From the NCBI GenBank assembly GCA_022729635.1, contig DZAU01000012.1:1-20692 (forward strand): a stretch of 20,692 nucleotides of DNA, in the 5' to 3' direction. Under the pieces are notes generated by a model. That model ran no database searches. It was not told where the DNA came from and saw nothing but the letters and a program-made list of their open reading frames with translations. The DNA comes from Flavobacterium psychrophilum (GTDB lineage: Bacteria > Bacteroidota > Bacteroidia > Flavobacteriales > Flavobacteriaceae). Positions 6,591 through 12,655 of the stretch are shown piece by piece (the first letter of the stretch is position 1; each line of letters opens with the position of its first letter). Position numbers and translations under genes: made by a program.

Positions 6591-8003
6591 TTAATTTTCC
6601 TCTTTGATTCGGTCTTGTTCTATTTTTTCAGCCAAGCGTTTTCCGATTATGGGCGTAATCAGGGTTTTTCTTGGTTTTATTTTTACGAAAGGGAACAATT
6701 CTAAGTTTTCTTTCATGCTGTCTTTTTTGTTAGGATATTTGTTGGTTCCCAGCAGGATTTCCTTTCCGCAATCGAATAATTCCTGTTCCTTGTCAGCGCT
6801 TTCCTGAATTTTTCTTTTGATGATTCCTTCGTTGAGCTGTTTAAGGAAACCGCCGTTGGCTTCAATATCTTTGAATAAGATCAGTGCTTTTTCGGCTAAT
6901 TGATTTGTCAGGCTTTCGATATAATAACTTCCATCGGCCGGATTATTGACCTTGTCGAAATAACTTTCGTGTTTGAGAATCAATAATTGATTTCGAGCAA
7001 TTCTATCTCCAAATTCATTGTCTTTGTGGTACAAGGTGTCGTAAGGCAGGTTAACAATGGCATCGGCTCCACCAAGAATTGCACTCATGCATTCGGTTGT
7101 GGTGCGCAACATATTTACGTTGTAATCATACAATGTTTTATTGCGTTTTGTGGGCGAAACCAATAGATGACAATCGGATTTGTGGTTGTATTCTTTGGCA
7201 ATCAGATTGAAAAGCATTCGCAAAGTGCGAAGTTTAGCTATTTCGAAAAAATAATTGGTTCCTACTGAAACTTCGAAAACGATGGGTTTATTAATGGTTT
7301 TGATTCGGTTGAAATATTCGTTGGCCTGAGCCAAGCTATACCCAATTTGCTGTACCATGTTGGCTCCGGCATTTTGATATAAACCTGCGTCAATGCTGAC
7401 AAAAGAATTGTTTGAAGTTGCTGCTGAAATTAAATTCAGAGTGTCAAAATTGTTTTTTTCCGGGATTGTAAACCAATTTCCTTCTTTGGCTAATTGCCCA
7501 ATTGGGTCAAGGTTGCAGAAGAAAGTTGCCTTTTTATTTTTGGCAATCACATCTAATTTTTTTGCAAAATCAAGGGATAGAAAACTCAGGTTGAAATAAA
7601 TTGAAATTCTATCCAAAGGAAGATTTTCAAGCAGTTTTTCGATATCTATTTTTTCGTCTTCAATAGTAAAACGAATGCTTTGCGCACCACGATTGATACT
7701 GTCTATGGCTCGAAGGTTTGATTTTGCGAGGTCGTGAACAAAGATATTCTGGCAAATTTTAAACTCAGATGCTCTTGTATTTACGCTAGATGCTCCCTGA
7801 AATTCGTCATTATGGTAAAATGGTTTTACCTGAATGTCTTCGGGAGAATTCCAGATTAGGGTTTCATTATAGTCGGCGCCATTGAGTTCAAACTGGATTC
7901 GTTGTTTCCATTGTTTGGAGGAAATGGAAGCCCATCCCCAGCCCTTCCCGAAGGGAAGGGAGGCTTGATTTTGAGCTGTTTCTTGATTTTTTTCTCGCTT
8001 CAT
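6591..8003 (-). CDS. mutA: Methylmalonyl-CoA mutase, small subunit
   Basis: A 470-residue mutase-barrel protein that pairs with MutB. Landmarks are SSKQWKQRIQFELNGADYNETLIW near the N-terminus, FEVSVGTNYFFEIAKLRTLRML, LRTTTECMSAILGGADAIVNLPYD, and NPADGSYYIESLTNQLAEKA. There is no C-terminal cobalamin domain and no DxHxxG motif, as in the shorter Bacteroidota small subunits; catalysis is expected in MutB. The start at 8003 is the only usable one, because no Met lies between residue 1 and the conserved SSKQW. Residues 13-25 (NQASLPFGKGWGW) are not family-like and are encoded by a GC-rich perfect palindrome at 7942-7960, suggesting insertion of a repeat into the 5' coding end. It follows the FtsB-like gene by 84 bp. 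Confidence 0.95.
   Translation of the reverse strand: MKREKNQETAQNQASLPFGKGWGWASISSKQWKQRIQFELNGADYNETLIWNSPEDIQVKPFYHNDEFQGASSVNTRASEFKICQNIFVHDLAKSNLRAIDSINRGAQSIRFTIEDEKIDIEKLLENLPLDRISIYFNLSFLSLDFAKKLDVIAKNKKATFFCNLDPIGQLAKEGNWFTIPEKNNFDTLNLISAATSNNSFVSIDAGLYQNAGANMVQQIGYSLAQANEYFNRIKTINKPIVFEVSVGTNYFFEIAKLRTLRMLFNLIAKEYNHKSDCHLLVSPTKRNKTLYDYNVNMLRTTTECMSAILGGADAIVNLPYDTLYHKDNEFGDRIARNQLLILKHESYFDKVNNPADGSYYIESLTNQLAEKALILFKDIEANGGFLKQLNEGIIKRKIQESADKEQELFDCGKEILLGTNKYPNKKDSMKENLELFPFVKIKPRKTLITPIIGKRLAEKIEQDRIKEEN
7942..7960. repeat. Perfect GC-rich palindrome inside the mutA 5' coding end
   Basis: CCCTTCCC, a 3-base loop GAA, then GGGAAGGG: an 8-bp perfect stem in an AT-rich gene. It encodes the unusual LPFGKGW segment of MutA. 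I recall similar GC-rich hairpins as intergenic repeats in Flavobacterium. Confidence 0.75.
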
Positions 8004-8087
8004 ATTTATTATCGAAATGGATAAAATTAGCTGTTATATTAAATCATAAATCTGCTGTTCAGGGTTTATATTTATTATCTCAAAAAT

Positions 8088-8420
8088 CTATTTCTTAACG
8101 TCTTTTTCGATGGTATCGCCTTCGAATTCTATGATGTAGATGTCTTCGCTGTCTTTTTTCATATAGTATTTTTCGCGAGCGTATTTTTCTATAAAGGCCG
8201 GATTTTTGAGTTGTTTTATTTTTTCCTGATCTTTTTTGATTTCCTGTTGGTAGTATTCCTTATTGTCTTCGAGTTCGTCGATTTGCTTGTCTAAAAAGCG
8301 ATGATCGAAATAGGAATAATTATCCAGAAAAATCATCCAAGTTGAAAAAAACAACAAAACCCAAACGTATTTGTTGCTTAAAAATTTGAACCAAGGTTTG
8401 TCTTTGAAAGGATTTGTCAT
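8088..8420 (-). CDS. Septum formation initiator family protein (FtsB/DivIC-like)
   Basis: A 110-residue single-pass membrane protein. A short cytoplasmic start (MTNPFKDKPWFKFLSNK) is followed by one membrane helix (about 18-34), an extracytoplasmic coiled coil (about 40-72, DKQIDELEDNKEYYQQEIKK) and the characteristic FIEKYAREKYYMKKDSEDIYII motif. This is the FtsB/DivIC layout; these proteins join FtsL and FtsQ/DivIB in the divisome and help activate septal wall synthesis. I place the start at 8420. The frame is open for 32 more codons upstream, but those codons run through a dispersed structured repeat and do not look like protein. The gene lies between udk and mutA, an arrangement I recall from other flavobacteria. 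Confidence 0.9.
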   Translation of the reverse strand: MTNPFKDKPWFKFLSNKYVWVLLFFSTWMIFLDNYSYFDHRFLDKQIDELEDNKEYYQQEIKKDQEKIKQLKNPAFIEKYAREKYYMKKDSEDIYIIEFEGDTIEKDVKK

Positions 8421-8470
8421 AGGATTCGTTCTGCTTTTAAGAGAATTTTGTATTGAAACCAAATGCCCTA

Positions 8471-8558
8471 GCCCTGATAGCAGCGACATCCTTGTTGTTG
8501 TGAGATTGCCGCGCAAGCTCGCAATGACAAGATAGAGCGGATAGCAGGAAATAGCTTC
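8471..8558 (+). repeat. Dispersed structured element E, copy 1 (with repeat R nested inside)
   Basis: Two boxes match the element at 17351-17447 read on the minus strand. Left box: GATAGCAGCGACATCCTT here against GATAGAAGTGAAAATCCTT there. Right box: AAGATAGAGCGGATAGC here against AAGATTGAAACGAATAGC there. The middle, a hairpin in the other copy, is here filled by repeat R (8503-8529). The element lies between udk and the FtsB-like gene and creates a spurious upstream extension of the latter frame. No protein is supported in it. Confidence 0.65.
8503..8529. repeat. Dispersed repeat R, copy 2
   Basis: It begins AGATTGCCGCGC and ends GCTCGCAATGACA, sharing 11 of 12 and 13 of 13 terminal bases with 1296-1333, but with only 2 bases between instead of 13. 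It lies at the loop position of element E copy 1. Confidence 0.7.
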
Positions 8559-8589
8559 AAATAATTATTGTTATAAAGTTACAAAAAAA

Positions 8590-9198
8590 TTATAGAATAC
8601 GTTGATTTATAACTGCTCTTACCACATCTATTGCTACGGTATTGTATTTGTCGTTTGGTATTATTATATCGGCAAAAGCCTTTGTTGGCTCTATAAATTG
8701 TTGATGCATAGGCTTTAAAGTAGTTTGATATCTATTTAAAACCTCTTCCATATCTCTTCCTCTTTCCGAAATATCTCTTTTTAATCGTCTAATTAATCTT
8801 TCGTCAGAATCGGCGTGTACATATATTTTTACGTCGAATAATTCTCGAAGTTCTGGATTGGTTAGTATTAAAATTCCTTCGACAATCATCACTTTTCGTG
8901 GATGTGTTACAATGGTGTCGTCAGTTCTATTGTGAGTAGCAAAGGAATATACGGGCTGATTGATGGTTTTTCCTTCTTTGAGATCTTTGAGGTGTTGAAC
9001 CAACAAATCAAAATCGATAGCTCTAGGATGGTCAAAGTTGGTCTTTGCACGTTCTTCATAACTTTGATTCGTCGATTCTTTGTAGTAAGAATCTTGAGCG
9101 ATAATTCCCACTTCGGTATGAGGCAATTCATTCATTATCTGATGCACCACAGTTGTTTTCCCGCTTCCTGTTCCTCCTCCAATTCCTATTATTAGCAT
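8590..9198 (-). CDS. udk: Uridine kinase
   Basis: A 202-residue P-loop kinase of the uridine/cytidine kinase family, which phosphorylates uridine and cytidine to UMP and CMP in the pyrimidine salvage pathway. The Walker A loop GGTGSGKTT lies at residues 8-16. Other landmarks are IIAQDSYYK (33-41), NFDHPRAIDFD with the catalytic-region Asp, the YSFATHNR nucleoside-binding segment, VMIVEGILIL (Walker B strand) and the lid region RRLKRDISERGRDMEEVLNRY. Length matches the family. It is the first gene of the minus-strand cluster. A -7-like TATTTTTG lies at 9228-9235 on the minus strand, about 30 bp upstream, but I see no good -33 partner. Confidence 0.96.
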   Translation of the reverse strand: MLIIGIGGGTGSGKTTVVHQIMNELPHTEVGIIAQDSYYKESTNQSYEERAKTNFDHPRAIDFDLLVQHLKDLKEGKTINQPVYSFATHNRTDDTIVTHPRKVMIVEGILILTNPELRELFDVKIYVHADSDERLIRRLKRDISERGRDMEEVLNRYQTTLKPMHQQFIEPTKAFADIIIPNDKYNTVAIDVVRAVINQRIL

Positions 9199-9227
9199 AA
9201 AATGGTTGTATTAAGTTTTTGATTGAA

Positions 9228-9235
9228 CAAAAATA
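9228..9235 (-). promoter_or_regulatory. Candidate -7 element upstream of udk
   Basis: The minus strand reads TATTTTTG, a match to the Bacteroidota TANNTTTG element, 29 bp before the udk start. No TTG is seen at the expected -33 distance, so the promoter call is tentative. Confidence 0.35.
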
Positions 9236-9280
9236 GGAATTTTATTGATGAGTTTTGTTTTTGATGGTATTCTTATTAAT

Positions 9281-9311
9281 AAAAAAAGCCGAACATTTCT
9301 GTTCAACTTTT
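9281..9311 (-). terminator. Second terminator hairpin, duplicate of the tRNA-Pro terminator
   Basis: A hairpin of 12 pairs (9284-9295 with 9300-9311, including two G-T pairs on the minus strand), followed by a U tract on the minus strand. It is a diverged copy of the hairpin at 9405-9435. Compared with that copy, the pair that reads T-A there reads C-G here, a compensated change that keeps the stem intact. Confidence 0.75.
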
Positions 9312-9376
9312 GTCGGGGTGGCTGTCCCGATCTATCGGGAGAATTTGCAGCCTTCCCGCATTGCGGGATGCGATTA
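9312..9376 (-). pseudogene. Partial, decayed copy of tRNA-Pro (3' end and anticodon-arm remnant)
   Basis: Bases 9281-9322 match 9405-9446 at 38 of 42 positions; this covers the terminator and the last 11 bases at the tRNA 3' end. After an 18-base stretch containing the palindrome TCCCGATCTATCGGGA in place of 7 T-arm bases, similarity resumes: GAATTTGCAGCCT here against GAACCTGCGGCCT in the tRNA, then an altered anticodon stem and TGCGATTAC against CGCGATAAC. The 5' acceptor strand is not recognisable, so it cannot be a working tRNA. Either a tandem duplicate has decayed or this is an integration scar. Confidence 0.6.
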
Positions 9377-9404
9377 CTAATATAATTTTTAAAAAAAAAT
9401 GCAC

Positions 9405-9435
9405 AAAAAAAGCCGAATATCTCTATTCAGCTTTT
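9405..9435 (-). terminator. Terminator of tRNA-Pro
   Basis: A 12-pair stem with one G-T pair (9408-9419 with 9424-9435, 4-base loop) ending in a run of seven U on the minus strand. It starts two bases beyond the mature tRNA 3' end. Confidence 0.85.
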
Positions 9436-9436
9436 G

Positions 9437-9511
9437 TCGGGGTGGCAGGATTCGAACCTGCGGCCTCCTGCTCCCAAAGCAGGCGCGATAACCGAGCTAC
9501 GCTACACCCCG
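9437..9511 (-). tRNA. tRNA-Pro (anticodon TGG)
   Basis: A 75-base tRNA. The acceptor stem CGGGGTG pairs with CACCCCG, with discriminator A. The D arm contains AGCTCGGTTATCGC. The anticodon arm is CCTGC-TTTGGGA-GCAGG with TGG at the anticodon position, and the T arm is GCAGG-TTCGAAT-CCTGC. CCA is not encoded; the next bases are CAA. Its promoter and terminator are both recognisable, so it appears to be a single-gene unit. Confidence 0.97.
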
Positions 9512-9521
9512 AAAGCGACTG

Positions 9522-9551
9522 CAAATATAAAACTAATTTTGAGTTTTACAA
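9522..9551 (-). promoter_or_regulatory. Promoter of tRNA-Pro
   Basis: On the minus strand TTG (9551-9549) is separated by 19 bases from TATATTTG (9529-9522), matching the Bacteroidota TTG-N17-23-TANNTTTG pattern. The expected start lies about 5 bases before the mature tRNA 5' end. Confidence 0.7.
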
Positions 9552-9716
9552 GTGATACCATTAAATTGAATGCTATTATTTTTAAATAATTAAAAGTGAT
9601 AGTTTTTGATTCTAAATTTTATTAAAAAAAACAGCTCATTACAGCAAAATGGATATATAGCTTTTTTAGGTAATGATGACAAGCAATTTATCTTTAATCA
9701 GTTCTTAACTATTCAT
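9552..9716. other. Intergenic stretch with nothing recognisable
   Basis: AT-rich sequence between the tRNA promoter and the terminator of the lysine-rich gene. No frame, repeat or hairpin of note is seen. Confidence 0.6.
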
Positions 9717-9754
9717 AAAAAAAGGGTTCAACTTTAATTAAAAAGTTAAACCCT
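9717..9754 (-). terminator. Terminator of the lysine-rich protein gene
   Basis: Arms AGGGTTCAACTTT (9723-9735) and AAAGTTAAACCCT (9742-9754) form a 12-pair stem with one mismatch. It is followed on the minus strand by a run of seven U (9723-9717). It lies about 33 bp after the stop codon. Confidence 0.85.
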
Positions 9755-9787
9755 ATTATTTTTAAATCACACATTTTTAGGATAGTG

Positions 9788-10282
9788 TTATTTTTTCTTT
9801 GCTTTTTTCTTTTTGTCAGCTGCTTTTTTCTTTGCCTTTTTTTCTTTTAATTTCTTTTTGGCTTTTTCCTTTTTAGCTTTTTCTTTTTTCTTTTTTTTAG
9901 CTTTTTTTTCTTTTTCTTTTTGCTTCTCTTTTGCTTTTTTTTCTTTTTCTTTGATTTTGTCGCTCATTTTCTTTAATTTTTTAAGATTCTTTTTATCCAA
10001 TTTTTTTATGTCCTTATTTGTTAAATCCTCTATCTTATCTGTTTTATCAATATTTAGAGTTTCATTTTTTATTATTTCTGTATCAACAGGAACTTCGACA
10101 GGAACGGTTGCAGGCTTAATTTCAGTTTTAACTATTGGCTTTCTTGCAACAGGCTTTCTTACAATAGGTTTTCTTGCAACGGGTTTTCTTTCAGTAATAA
10201 CTTTTTTAGATGATTCGATGTTTGGAGTTACTAGTTTTTTTTCCTCTTCGTTGCTATTATTGTGTTGTTTATTTTCTTCCAT
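9788..10282 (-). CDS. Lysine-rich low-complexity protein, possibly nucleic-acid binding
   Basis: A 164-residue protein without a folded-domain signature. The N-terminal 30 residues are polar. Residues 32-51 are an exact tandem repeat of the 10-mer RKPVARKPIV, then comes a Pro/Val/Thr linker. From about 90 onward it is almost only Lys, Glu and Ala; 35 of the last 54 residues are Lys. The lysine/alanine tail and the KPVARKP-type repeats resemble histone H1-like bacterial proteins, so DNA or RNA binding is a reasonable guess, but no family is recognised. It has its own promoter candidate and terminator, so it is likely expressed alone. The coding strand is almost pure purine over the tail. The frame is open on the opposite strand too, but that product would be a meaningless Phe/Ser polymer. 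Confidence 0.75.
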   Translation of the reverse strand: MEENKQHNNSNEEEKKLVTPNIESSKKVITERKPVARKPIVRKPVARKPIVKTEIKPATVPVEVPVDTEIIKNETLNIDKTDKIEDLTNKDIKKLDKKNLKKLKKMSDKIKEKEKKAKEKQKEKEKKAKKKKKEKAKKEKAKKKLKEKKAKKKAADKKKKAKKK

Positions 10283-10314
10283 ATTTATTAATTTAATATT
10301 AATTTAGTGTTAAG

Positions 10315-10344
10315 CAAATGTAAATCATTAATTTAATATGGCAA
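10315..10344 (-). promoter_or_regulatory. Promoter of the lysine-rich protein gene
   Basis: On the minus strand TTG (10344-10342) is 19 bases from TACATTTG (10322-10315), a full match to the Bacteroidota consensus. The predicted transcription start lies roughly 25 bp before the ATG. The -33 element is part of the left arm of a long inverted repeat. Confidence 0.6.
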
Positions 10345-10380
10345 TGTTAAGTTTTTGGTTTAGTCAAAAACTTAACATTG
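10342..10380. repeat. Perfect 16-bp inverted repeat overlapping the promoter
   Basis: CAATGTTAAGTTTTTG (10342-10357), a 7-base loop, then its exact reverse complement at 10365-10380. It is not followed by a U tract on either strand, so it does not look like a terminator. The left arm contains the -33 element of the divergent lysine-rich gene, so it could be an operator. Confidence 0.7.
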
Positions 10381-10676
10381 AAAATAAATCATTCTAATAA
10401 AATTAAACAGATAACGTATGAAATTTCAGCTATTTTAAACGTTGATAGATAGATTAATAAATTCTTCTAAATTTAATGATGAAATTGTATTGCTGTTACA
10501 GGTAAAAGATTGAAGGTTAATCAATGGGATTTACATTTATCAAATTAAATTTGTTATCACTACAATTTGCGGTTAATAGATTAGCTTGACAATATCTCTT
10601 TCTACTTTTTTCAAAAGGGATTTTTTTATTAAAGGATAGCAAAAAATGATAATTCAGAGTTTATAATCCAGCAATT
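10381..10676. other. Intergenic stretch upstream of trxB, nothing recognisable
   Basis: About 300 bp of AT-rich sequence without a plausible frame on either strand. No clear repeat or RNA structure is seen. It presumably holds upstream control sequence for trxB. Confidence 0.5.
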
Positions 10677-10682
10677 TTGACT

Positions 10683-10690
10683 TATTTTTG
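10683..10690 (+). promoter_or_regulatory. Candidate -7 element of trxB
   Basis: TATTTTTG matches TANNTTTG and lies 31 bp before the chosen ATG. No TTG is present at the standard -33 distance, so activity is uncertain. Confidence 0.45.
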
Positions 10691-10721
10691 TGCTAACTTA
10701 AATTATATTATAAATCGTACT

Positions 10722-11669
10722 ATGTCAACAACAATCGAAAAAATAAAATGCCTTATTATAGGTTCCGGTCCTGCGGGTTATACTGCTGCCATTTATGCCG
10801 CCAGAGCTAATATGAATCCTGTTTTATACCAAGGAATGCAGCCTGGAGGACAACTCACTACGACAAACGAAGTCGAAAATTTCCCTGGAAATCGGGAAGG
10901 AATTACCGGACCCGAAATGATGATTGGCTTGCAGGAACAAGCTCAACGATTTGGAACGGATGTTCGCGATGGTTGGGCTACAAAAGTTGATTTTAGTGGC
11001 GACATTCACAAAGTTTGGATTAATGACAGCATCGAATTGCATTGCGAAACGGTTATTATCTCGACAGGAGCTTCGGCAAAATATCTTGGATTGCCTTCAG
11101 AACAACATTACCTAAAAATGGGTGGTGGCGTTTCGGCATGTGCTGTTTGTGATGGATTTTTTTACAGAAACCAAGAAGTAGTAATCGTTGGAGCGGGAGA
11201 TTCAGCTTGCGAGGAAGCTCATTATTTGTCTAAAATGTGTAAAAAAGTAACGATGTTGGTACGTAGCGAAAAGTTCAGAGCTTCAAAAATTATGGAAGCC
11301 CGTGTTCGCAAAACCGAAAACATCACAATTTTAATGAATCACGACACGGTTGAGGTTTTGGGAGATTCTCAGGTGGTTACAGCTGTGAAAGCAAAGAATA
11401 AAACCACTGGCGAGACTTTTGATATTCCAGCTACCGGTTTTTTTGTGGCTATTGGACATAAACCCAACACCGATATTTTTGCAACCTATTTGACTTTAGA
11501 CGAAACTGGTTATATTTTGAATGTTCCTGGAACTTCTAAAACAAATGTTCAAGGTGTTTTTGTGGCAGGCGATGCTGCAGATCATGTGTATCGTCAGGCA
11601 ATTACTGCTGCCGGAACAGGATGTATGGCTGCCTTGGATGCCGAAAGATATTTGGCTGCTAAAGAATAA
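10722..11669 (+). CDS. trxB: Thioredoxin-disulfide reductase
   Basis: A 315-residue flavoprotein that passes electrons from NADPH through FAD to thioredoxin. The FAD-binding GSGPAG is at residues 14-19, followed by PGGQLTTTNEVENFPG. The redox-active CAVC is at 140-143, the NADPH-binding GAGDSA is at 157-162, and GVFVAGDAADHVYRQAITAAGTG near the C-terminus is the second FAD motif. I chose ATG 10722 because the frame opens 15 codons earlier only with unconserved residues and that part overlaps the putative -7 element. Length then fits the family. The gene is monocistronic and shares a bidirectional terminator with the convergent DUF2807 gene. Assignment is firm. Confidence 0.96.
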   Translation: MSTTIEKIKCLIIGSGPAGYTAAIYAARANMNPVLYQGMQPGGQLTTTNEVENFPGNREGITGPEMMIGLQEQAQRFGTDVRDGWATKVDFSGDIHKVWINDSIELHCETVIISTGASAKYLGLPSEQHYLKMGGGVSACAVCDGFFYRNQEVVIVGAGDSACEEAHYLSKMCKKVTMLVRSEKFRASKIMEARVRKTENITILMNHDTVEVLGDSQVVTAVKAKNKTTGETFDIPATGFFVAIGHKPNTDIFATYLTLDETGYILNVPGTSKTNVQGVFVAGDAADHVYRQAITAAGTGCMAALDAERYLAAKE

Positions 11670-11688
11670 TTTTCAATAAAATTGTATA

Positions 11689-11722
11689 AAAAAGTCCCAA
11701 TTTGCAAAAATTAGGACTTTTT
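11689..11722. terminator. Bidirectional terminator between trxB and the DUF2807 gene
   Basis: AAAAAGTCC (11689-11697) pairs with GGACTTTTT (11714-11722), and an inner AATTT/AAATT pairing extends the stem. Runs of A on the left and T on the right allow termination of the plus-strand trxB transcript and of the minus-strand operon. Confidence 0.8.
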
Positions 11723-11730
11723 GTTTGGTA

Positions 11731-12567
11731 TCACTTTGTTGGTTTTTTACCCAATGTGGCATTGTCGATAAATCGTTTCATTTCGATTTTTTGATCTCCA
11801 TAGAGTTGAATTTCTGAATTTCCTGAAGCATCGATACTAATATTTGAGTTGATATTGACACTTGCTTTCGAATAACTTTCGGCAGTTAATTCGGCATTGG
11901 TGATGAAAAGATTATTTCCGGTAAATTCAGCATTGTTATCCAGACGAATGACGGCATTGGTCACGTCGCCTTCCAGGTTTGATTTCGATTTTTGGTATAG
12001 GTCGCATTTTAAATCAGCAGAGGTAATCAGGGCTTTCAACGTGGCATTTTTACTTACTTCGATTGTTGCCTTTTCGGATTTTAAATTGAGTTCGGTTTTC
12101 GAATTATTGTCAGACTGCAAGATAAAATTCTTTGAATTTACATTCAAATTGAGTTTAGAATTATCGTAGCTTTTAAACGTAATTTCGTTCAATAGAATTT
12201 CCTGAATGGCATTTATAACGGCATCATTTTTTGCGGTTACCATTTTCAAATCATTGGTATAGGTTACTCTTACTATCAGTTTTTTGAAATTAGCTACATT
12301 TTTAGAAGTGGAAATTCGGACTGTGTTTAGGCTTAAATCGATGTTGATGATTTCGTGAAGATTATCGTCGGCTTCGATTTTTAATTCACATTTTTCGCCT
12401 TTATCCAGATACACTTCGACGTTGTCGGTTACTTCAAGTGCTTCAAAATCGCCAATTTCTTTTTGTTCTACCGTCACTATTTTAGAACCTTTTATTTTTT
12501 CGTTTTTTTGTGCCAATGCAAAGTTTGAAAAGAGCAGGATGAGCAAAAAGAGGGTATATTTTTTCAT
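11731..12567 (-). CDS. DUF2807 (head GIN domain) secreted protein
   Basis: A 278-residue protein. The start at 12567 (MKKYTLFLLILLFSNFALAQ) gives a clean type I signal peptide of about 19 residues; the longer open frame would overlap the upstream gene and run through a terminator hairpin. The mature part has the DUF2807 pattern: an early VTVEQKEIGDFEALEVTDNVEVYLDKGE segment, EADDNLHEII, then repeating beta strands alternating with short turns (NDAVINAI, SYDNSKLNLNVNSKNF, DNNSKTELNL, KNATLKALI, DNNAEFTGN, SYSKASVNIN). This implies a beta-helix-like exported domain. Function is not established; such proteins are thought to be envelope-associated or adhesive. It is the last gene of the PadR/PspC operon and a paralogue of the gene before it. 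Confidence 0.85.
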   Translation of the reverse strand: MKKYTLFLLILLFSNFALAQKNEKIKGSKIVTVEQKEIGDFEALEVTDNVEVYLDKGEKCELKIEADDNLHEIINIDLSLNTVRISTSKNVANFKKLIVRVTYTNDLKMVTAKNDAVINAIQEILLNEITFKSYDNSKLNLNVNSKNFILQSDNNSKTELNLKSEKATIEVSKNATLKALITSADLKCDLYQKSKSNLEGDVTNAVIRLDNNAEFTGNNLFITNAELTAESYSKASVNINSNISIDASGNSEIQLYGDQKIEMKRFIDNATLGKKPTK

Positions 12568-12590
12568 TTTTAATTGAATAATTGGTATTA

Positions 12591-12598
12591 CAAATATA
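12591..12598 (-). promoter_or_regulatory. Candidate -7 element before the second DUF2807 gene
   Basis: The minus strand reads TATATTTG 24 bp before the start codon, matching TANNTTTG. A good -33 element is not seen. With the terminator just upstream, it could give this gene partly separate expression. Confidence 0.35.
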
Positions 12599-12600
12599 AA

Positions 12601-12631
12601 AAAATCATCCACTTTTGATGAATGATTTTTG
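12601..12631 (-). terminator. Hairpin with U tract between the two DUF2807 genes (terminator or attenuator)
   Basis: AAAAATCATCCA (12601-12612) pairs with TGAATGATTTTT (12620-12631) with one mismatch and a 7-base loop. The minus-strand transcript then continues with U. It lies 24 bp after the stop codon of the first DUF2807 gene, so it should reduce transcription into the second. Confidence 0.65.
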
Positions 12632-12655
12632 TGATTTTTCGGCAAAAAGAGCGAT

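Noticed and set aside
8421..8516. Upstream 32-codon extension of the FtsB-like gene
   Set aside because: It is encoded by dispersed element E and repeat R, has no family-like residues, and the ATG at 8420 gives a protein of normal length.
9310..9555. Plus-strand frame of 81 codons containing VAGFEPAASCSQSRRDNRATLHPE
   Set aside because: It is the antisense of the tRNA-Pro gene and its degenerate copy; this peptide type is a well-known false annotation over tRNAs.
9813..10307. Plus-strand 164-codon frame rich in Phe and Ser
   Set aside because: It is the mirror of the lysine-rich gene on the other strand; the composition is only the complement of poly-Lys codons, and the promoter and terminator belong to the minus strand.
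10677..10721. Upstream 15-codon extension of trxB
   Set aside because: It overlaps the -7 element and lacks conserved residues; MSTTIEK at 10722 gives the usual TrxB length.
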